A stretch of DNA of 10,618 nt from CAYYHA01 sp964471535 (lineage in GTDB: Bacteria > Myxococcota > Myxococcia > SLRQ01): assembly GCA_964471535.1 (NCBI GenBank), contig CAYYHA010000138.1, positions 1 through 10,618 on the forward strand, in the 5' to 3' direction. A program made the translations under genes and the position numbers. The notes beneath the pieces were generated by a model that saw nothing but the letters and a program-made list of their open reading frames with translations, did not search any database and was not told where the DNA came from. Positions within the stretch are counted from its first letter, which is position 1. Every line of letters starts with the position of its first letter. Of this stretch, positions 6,514-10,618 are shown one piece after another.

Positions 6514-7728
6514 TCAGAGGCGCTCGCCCGGCTCCTGCAACCTCCCGCTCCGGCGGGCGAGCACCTCGCCCACGAGATAGAGAGAGCCACAGACCACCGT
6601 GGGACGTGTATCGGTTCGGGGCAGCAGTGCCTCGTCCAGGGTGCAGATCCGGAGGGCGCGGTGCGCGATGCGCTCGCAGTAGGTCGCAGGCGGCAGCGCC
6701 CGGTCGGAGGCCACTGCAACCAGCGAGACGGTCTCGGCGAGGGGCAGGAGGGGGGCGAGGAGGCGCTCGGGCTCGCGGTCGCGGAGACACCCGAAGACGA
6801 GGTGGACCGGCGCGAGGTCGAGCGCCGCGAGGGCATCGGCAAGGGCGCGGGCCCCGTCGGGGTTGTGGGCACCGTCGAGCCACAGCCCGTCGCCGAGGCA
6901 CTGCAAGCGACCAGGCAGGCGCACCGCAGAGAGGCCGCGGGCCACCGCCTCCTCGTCCACCTGGTCCGACAGCGCCTTCGCCGCCGCCGCCGCCACACCG
7001 GCGTTCTCCTCCTGGTGCGCGCCGGCGAGGGCGCAGGGGCGCGGCGGAAAGTCCCGCCCGAGCACGCGCAGGGGGATGCCCTTCCGCGCCGCCGCGGTGG
7101 TGAAGACGTGCAGGGCCTCGCCGGGCCGCCCTGCGGTCACCCCCTCGCGCACGCCCGCCCGCAGGGTCGCCGCCTTCTCTCCCGCGATGGCGACCAGATC
7201 GGGGCCCAGGATGCGCTGGTGGTCGAGCCCGATCCGGGTGAGCGCCACCACGTCCGCGTGTGCGGCGCTGGTCGCGTCCCAGCGTCCCCCCATCCCCACC
7301 TCCAATACGGCTGCCTCGCAGCCCGCCTCGCGAAAGGTGAAGAGCGCGAGGAGCACGCACCACTCGAAGAAGGTGAGCCCCCCCTCGGCCGGGGCGGCCG
7401 CCGCCCAGGGCAGCGCCCGCCGGAGCGCCTCGAGGCGCTCGAGCAGCAGGTGCTCCTCCGCCTCGACCCCATCGATGCGCACCCGCTCCCCCACCCGCAC
7501 GAGGTGCGGGGAAGTGAACAGCCCCGTGCGGAGGCCCGCCGCCTGTAGAATGGCCGCAGCGATCGCGGCGGTGCTCCCCTTCCCCACCGTACCGGCCACC
7601 TGCAGGATGGCGAGGTCGCGATCCGGCCGGCCCAGCGCATCGAGGGCGCGGCGGATGCGCTCCAGGCCCGGCCGCATCCCTGCCGCCCGGCGGGCGAAGA
7701 GGAAATCCTGGAGCGAGGAGACGCTCAC
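6514..7728 (-). CDS. folC: Bifunctional folylpolyglutamate synthase / dihydrofolate synthase
   Basis: 404 residues. Adds glutamate to dihydropteroate and/or to reduced folates using ATP, in the cytoplasm. Mur-ligase-type motifs in order: P-loop VAGTVGKGS (44-52), omega loop FTSPHL (71-76), VLEVGMGGRWDATS (141-154, Glu143), GLDHQ (167-171, Mg-binding His170), EKA with Lys185 at the usually carbamylated position, GAHQEENA (236-243), LPGRLQ (271-276) and the C-terminal-domain motif LDGAHNP (284-290). The P-loop has Val48 where the family normally has Asn (GTNGKGS). The stretch between Lys185 and GAHQ looks shorter than usual. The GTG start (7726-7728) overlaps the accD TGA as GTGA, so it is translationally coupled to accD; folC next to accD is a common bacterial arrangement. 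Confidence 0.93.
   Translation of the reverse strand: MSVSSLQDFLFARRAAGMRPGLERIRRALDALGRPDRDLAILQVAGTVGKGSTAAIAAAILQAAGLRTGLFTSPHLVRVGERVRIDGVEAEEHLLLERLEALRRALPWAAAAPAEGGLTFFEWCVLLALFTFREAGCEAAVLEVGMGGRWDATSAAHADVVALTRIGLDHQRILGPDLVAIAGEKAATLRAGVREGVTAGRPGEALHVFTTAAARKGIPLRVLGRDFPPRPCALAGAHQEENAGVAAAAAKALSDQVDEEAVARGLSAVRLPGRLQCLGDGLWLDGAHNPDGARALADALAALDLAPVHLVFGCLRDREPERLLAPLLPLAETVSLVAVASDRALPPATYCERIAHRALRICTLDEALLPRTDTRPTVVCGSLYLVGEVLARRSGRLQEPGERL
6522..6562. terminator. Perfect 9-bp inverted repeat at the convergent folC / glycosyltransferase junction
   Basis: GCTCGCCCG (6522-6530) and CGGGCGAGC (6554-6562) are perfect complements around a 23-nt loop. It lies in the last codons of folC and 40 nt beyond the glycosyltransferase stop. 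It could end or stabilise the plus-strand transcript, but it has no T-tract. The 31-nt spacer itself (6483-6513) holds no stronger hairpin. Confidence 0.35.
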
Positions 7729-8558
7729 CCCAGGAGGTTGAGGAGCAGCGCCAGCTTCTCGCGCATCTCCTTCCGGTGGACGACGAAGTCGATCATCCCT
7801 TTCTCCACCAAGAACTCCGAGCGCTGGAAGCCTTCGGGCAGCTTCTGCCGGATCGTCTGCTCGATCACCCGGGGTCCCGCGAAGCCGATGAGCGCCTTCG
7901 GCTCGGCAACGATGATGTCCCCGAGCCAGGCGAAGCTCGCTGCCACCCCGCCCGTGGTCGGGTGGAGCATCACACTGATGTAGGGCTTGCGCTTGCGCTT
8001 GAAGCGAGAGACCGCGGCGGCCGCCTTGGCCATCTGCATGAGCGAGAAGATGCCCTCCTGCATCCGCGCACCACCGGAGGCGTTGAAGACGATCGCCGCG
8101 CAGCCGCGATCGTGGGCCCGTTCGAAGACCCGGGTCACCTTCTCCCCGACCACCGAGCCCATCGAGCCCCCCATGAACTTGAAGTCGAAGCCGCCCACAC
8201 TGACCAGATGGCCATCGAGGCGGCCGAGGCCCGAGACGAAGGCATCACGCTCGCCGAGCTTCTTGCGGGCCCCTTTCAGGCGATCGCGATAGCGCTTCGT
8301 GTCGCTGAAGCCCAGCGGGTCGACGGGCGACAGGTCGCGGTCGAGTTCCTCGAAGCTGCCTGGGTCGAGGATGCGCTCGAGGCGCTCGCGGATGGGCCAG
8401 TGGAAGTGGTGGTCGCAGAGCGGGCAGACCTGCAGGTTGCGCTCGATCTCCGCGGCATACACGATTTCGCCGCAGGACTCGCACTTGGTCCAGATCCCCT
8501 CGGCGATCTGTCCCTGCTTGACGGGGGCCTTCTTGTTCTCCTTGCTGAACCAGGGCAT
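7725..8558 (-). CDS. accD: Acetyl-CoA carboxylase carboxyltransferase subunit beta
   Basis: 277 residues, usual for the short bacterial form. With AccA it transfers the carboxyl group from biotin on AccB to acetyl-CoA, forming malonyl-CoA, the committed step of fatty acid synthesis. The N-terminal four-Cys zinc ribbon is complete (Cys26, Cys29, Cys45, Cys48). The crotonase-like core shows FKFMGGSMGSVVGEK, FNASGGARMQEG and PTTGGVAASFA. The family start MPWFSKENK fixes the ATG at 8556-8558; GGA lies about 8 nt upstream. The same frame stays open far upstream, but that part only shadows the regulator and cyclase genes. Its stop overlaps the folC start. accA is not in the window. A 71-nt spacer separates it from the regulator upstream, so read-through is likely. 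Confidence 0.96.
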   Translation of the reverse strand: MPWFSKENKKAPVKQGQIAEGIWTKCESCGEIVYAAEIERNLQVCPLCDHHFHWPIRERLERILDPGSFEELDRDLSPVDPLGFSDTKRYRDRLKGARKKLGERDAFVSGLGRLDGHLVSVGGFDFKFMGGSMGSVVGEKVTRVFERAHDRGCAAIVFNASGGARMQEGIFSLMQMAKAAAAVSRFKRKRKPYISVMLHPTTGGVAASFAWLGDIIVAEPKALIGFAGPRVIEQTIRQKLPEGFQRSEFLVEKGMIDFVVHRKEMREKLALLLNLLG

Positions 8559-8584
8559 GCCGCGTTCCGTGTCCTTGCGTTGGG

Positions 8585-8632
8585 TGAGGGGCCTTGCCCG
8601 CCGATGCACCCCGTCGCCCTTGGGGGCCCTCA
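8585..8632 (-). repeat. Inverted repeat between regulator stop and accD
   Basis: TGAGGGGCC (8585-8593) and GGCCCTCA (8625-8632) can pair with one bulged G, enclosing 31 nt. One arm contains the regulator's stop codon and the other lies 27 nt upstream of accD. It may be a processing or attenuation hairpin; chance is possible. Confidence 0.25.
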
Positions 8633-9262
8633 ATCCTCTCCAAACTCCTCGCGCATCTCCAGAAAATCGAGGAACTGCTCCAGCTTCGCGCGATCTCGCA
8701 CCTGTGTCCCGTCCGGTGTGACTTCGATGAGGCCCTTGCGCTCGAGGGTCTCGTAGACGCGCTCCACCTCCTCGGGCTTCAGGCCGATCTGGGCAGGCAG
8801 TTCGTCGGGCGTCACCGGCGCTAGGCCGCTGTCCCGCTGCGCGCGCCGCACGAGGAAGTGCGTCACCCGCGAGGCGGGATCGCGAAGCATGAGGTTCTCG
8901 ATGACGTCGTCGGCCTCCTGCAGGCGCTCGGCGAGGCGCTTGACCATACGCAGCGCGATCTCCGTGCTGTTGCGGAGCATGGTCTCGTAGGTCTTCGGGT
9001 CGAGCACCAACAGGCGCGCATCCTCGATCACGGTGGCGGTCGCCGAGCGCGGCTTGTTGTTGAGGATGGACATCTCCCCGAAGAACTCCCCCTGGCCGAG
9101 GACGGCGAGTTCTTTCTCCTGGCCCCGCACGGTCTTCGTGATCCGCACCTTCCCCGCGTGGATGACGTACATCTCCCGCCCCGCCTCGCCCTCGCGAAAG
9201 AGGACGGTGCCAGCAGGAACCTCCCGGCCGAAGCGGGCAAAGAGCTGATCTTCGACGGACAT
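8630..9262 (-). CDS. Crp/Fnr-family transcription regulator (cyclic-nucleotide-binding)
   Basis: 210 residues. Residues about 5-95 form a cNMP-binding beta-barrel: VLFREGEAGREMYVIHAGKV, then the phosphate-binding cassette FFGEMSILNNKPRSATA (60-76) with the ligand-contacting Glu63 and Arg72-Ser73 retained, so cAMP or cGMP binding is predicted. A long dimer helix follows (about 96-125), then a winged helix (about 148-190) with helix-turn-helix PDELPAQIGLKPEEVERVYE (152-171) and wing RKGLIEVTPDGTQV. The recognition helix has Pro163 where E. coli CRP has Arg180, while Glu164 and Arg168 match CRP Glu181 and Arg185. Start taken at ATG 9262 because a good promoter overlaps the alternative GTG at 9298. 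It lies downstream of an adenylate cyclase and upstream of accD-folC on the same strand. Confidence 0.88.
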   Translation of the reverse strand: MSVEDQLFARFGREVPAGTVLFREGEAGREMYVIHAGKVRITKTVRGQEKELAVLGQGEFFGEMSILNNKPRSATATVIEDARLLVLDPKTYETMLRNSTEIALRMVKRLAERLQEADDVIENLMLRDPASRVTHFLVRRAQRDSGLAPVTPDELPAQIGLKPEEVERVYETLERKGLIEVTPDGTQVRDRAKLEQFLDFLEMREEFGED

Positions 9263-9279
9263 GACGCCAGCGAGGCAGG

Positions 9280-9308
9280 AACAGACCCCATTCCCCACGG
9301 GGTGTCAA
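9280..9308 (-). promoter_or_regulatory. Sigma70-type promoter upstream of the Crp-like regulator
   Basis: On the minus strand a perfect TTGACA (9303-9308) is followed after 17 nt by TCTGTT (9280-9285). The start site would be near 9273, a leader of about 10 nt before ATG 9262. The spacer holds CCCCGTGGGG (9293-9302), a near-palindrome that could be an operator. The rest of 9263-9427 shows only GC-rich hairpins and no gene. Confidence 0.5.
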
Positions 9309-9353
9309 TTCGCCCTTCGCCGCCGCGATGCGAGGCCCGGGCCGACGGCGCGA

Positions 9354-9370
9354 CGCGAGCGCTTCTCGCG
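9354..9370 (-). terminator. Weak hairpin downstream of the cyclase gene
   Basis: CGCGAG (9354-9359) and CTCGCG (9365-9370) form a 6-bp stem with a 5-nt loop, 58 nt after the cyclase stop. A 12-nt palindrome GCGGGCGCCCGC (9405-9416) lies closer. Neither has a T-tract. Confidence 0.25.
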
Positions 9371-9427
9371 ACCCGCCGCTCGGCCCCCCGCCCCTCACGG
9401 GCAGGCGGGCGCCCGCGCATCCCGGCC

Positions 9428-10618
9428 CTACTTCGAGGTCATCGTGTACACACCGTCCCAGTCCTCCCCGGGCGGGGACTCCTTCATGGCTACGCAGCGG
9501 GCGACGTAGAGCTGGCAGGCGATGTCCAGGGGACGCATCGCCCCCGCGCGCTCGAAGTGCGCGATTGCGTCGTCCCAGAGCTGCTGCCGGTAGTGGGCGA
9601 GACCCTCGGCGAAGGCCTCGAGGAAGGCACGGGTCTCGGCGTCGGGCTGGCCGAGCCCCATCAGCTCGTAGATGCGCACCGGCTCCCGCTTTCCCTTGAC
9701 GCGCACCGAATCCAGCTCCCGCACGATGACCTGATCGCGCACGTGGGCCAGGGTAGCCTCGGAGATGAGGATGCGGGTGCCGTATTGCTTGTTCGTTCCC
9801 TCGAGCCGCGAGGCCAGGTTCACCGCATCGCCCATGACCGTGTAGTCGAAGAGCACGTCGGAGCCGAAGTTCCCCACCGACATGGGGCCGGTGTTGATGC
9901 CGATGCCGATATCGAGGGGGGGCCATCCCCGCGCTTCGAAGACCGCGGACAGTTCGTCGAGCTTCTCGATCATGCGAACCGCCGTCTTGCAGGCGCGGAG
10001 GGCATGGTCCGGCTGGGGCACGGGGTCGCCGTAGAAGGCCATGATGGCATCCCCCATGTACTTGTCGAGCGTCCCCCCGTGCTCGAAGACGATGTGCGTC
10101 ATGGGGGTCAGATACTCATTGAGCACCACGGCGAGCTGCTCGGGGGGCAGCCGTTCGGAAATGGTGGTGAAGCCGCGGATATCGCTGAAGAGCACCGTCA
10201 GTTCCGCCTTGCCCGGCGCCAACTTCAGCTTCTCCGGATCCTCGAGCACCTTCTGCATCACCGACGGCGCCAGGTAGTGCTGGAAGGCGCGCCGTACCTG
10301 CCGCTTCTCCCGATCCACCACCAGCCACTGGTAGGTGGACAGGGCCAGCGCTCCGCCCAGGAAGGTGCCGAGCGGTGTGACCAGGAAGAGGTCCACGTGG
10401 TGCTCGGAGAAGAGCCAGAGATCGAGGGCGTAGTAGCTGCCGGCCGTCAGCACGACGAAGGCGCCGACCGCATACCCGTTGGGCAGCCGCGGCATGACGA
10501 GCCCCAAGAGGAGGCAGAGGGCGACGAGGAGAAGCGGCTCGAGCCACCACAGCGGCCGGGTGATGAAGCGGCCGCTCAAGATCGTATCCACCACGGCGGC
10601 ATGCTGGTAGGCGCCGGG
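9428..10618 (-). CDS. CHASE2-type class III adenylate cyclase (N-terminus beyond window)
   Basis: 396 residues of the C-terminal part; the frame is open to the right edge. The first residues (PGAYQHAAVVDTILSGRF) match the end of a CHASE2 extracellular sensor domain. Three hydrophobic segments follow (fragment residues about 26-45, 50-70 and 80-100). The class III cyclase domain has both metal aspartates (LFSDIRGF; DKYMGDAIMAF), the adenine-selecting pair Lys (LDKYMGD) and Asp (LFDYTVMGD), and the transition-state Asn and Arg in NLASRLEG. All catalytic residues are present, so it should make cAMP from ATP in response to an external signal. The C-terminus (about 330-380) is a single TPR-like helical pair (AEGLAHYRQQLWDDAIAHFE), common in this family. 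The Crp-like regulator starts 165 nt downstream on the same strand. Confidence 0.93.
   Translation of the reverse strand, partial: PGAYQHAAVVDTILSGRFITRPLWWLEPLLLVALCLLLGLVMPRLPNGYAVGAFVVLTAGSYYALDLWLFSEHHVDLFLVTPLGTFLGGALALSTYQWLVVDREKRQVRRAFQHYLAPSVMQKVLEDPEKLKLAPGKAELTVLFSDIRGFTTISERLPPEQLAVVLNEYLTPMTHIVFEHGGTLDKYMGDAIMAFYGDPVPQPDHALRACKTAVRMIEKLDELSAVFEARGWPPLDIGIGINTGPMSVGNFGSDVLFDYTVMGDAVNLASRLEGTNKQYGTRILISEATLAHVRDQVIVRELDSVRVKGKREPVRIYELMGLGQPDAETRAFLEAFAEGLAHYRQQLWDDAIAHFERAGAMRPLDIACQLYVARCVAMKESPPGEDWDGVYTMTSK

Noticed and set aside
9263..9298. GTG start 12 codons upstream for the Crp-like regulator
   Set aside because: It lies inside the predicted promoter spacer; ATG 9262 gives the usual family N-terminus.
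9263..9427. Classical CRP site (TGTGA-N6-TCACA) near the regulator
   Set aside because: No match even with two or three mismatches was visible by eye.
7725..9926. A 733-codon open frame on the minus strand through accD
   Set aside because: Only the last 277 codons are AccD. The upstream part runs out of frame through the regulator and cyclase genes and has low-complexity, Arg/Gly-rich sequence.
1..10618. CRISPR array, tRNA/rRNA, insertion sequence, toxin-antitoxin or prophage genes
   Set aside because: No regularly spaced repeats, transposase motifs, cloverleaf-like segments or phage genes were seen on either strand.

Overview
The window is a very GC-rich stretch of bacterial chromosome with tightly packed genes. 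The gene types suggest a Myxococcota-like (former deltaproteobacterial) organism: a Hanks-type Ser/Thr kinase with the HRDVSPHN catalytic loop and a periplasmic TPR tail, an AMIN-domain envelope protein, and a CHASE2-type adenylate cyclase. This placement is an inference from gene content and composition; no rRNA or other marker is present. A run of exactly ten Ns (4748-4757) shows that this is a scaffolded draft assembly, possibly metagenomic.

Layout from left to right. (1) 1-1165, minus strand, open at the left edge: secreted AMIN / long Ala-rich coiled coil / AMIN protein. (2) 1166-1266: divergent promoter region. (3) 1267-5305, plus strand: alpha/beta hydrolase, then an 8-TM TauE/SafE-family permease whose start codon directly follows the hydrolase stop, then after a 156-nt gap the Ser/Thr kinase, which is split by the assembly gap. 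(4) 5310-6482, plus strand: MJ1255-like glycosyltransferase, 4 nt after the kinase. (5) 6483-6513: convergent junction. (6) 6514-9262, minus strand: a Crp-like regulator, accD and folC in transcriptional order, with accD and folC overlapping as GTGA. (7) 9428-10618, minus strand, open at the right edge: CHASE2-type class III adenylate cyclase.

Functionally, the right half reads as a cAMP module: a membrane sensor cyclase with an adenine-selective active site, followed by a cyclic-nucleotide-binding regulator, followed by accD (first step of fatty acid synthesis) and folC (folate polyglutamylation). The left half is mostly envelope-related: an AMIN protein, a hydrolase/permease pair and a kinase/glycosyltransferase pair.

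I found no clear new system. The best leads are the cyclase-regulator-accD-folC arrangement, a regulator recognition helix that differs from classical CRP, a non-canonical FolC P-loop, and strong evidence that the kinase frameshift is an assembly artefact that can be repaired by collapsing a 13-bp repeat.
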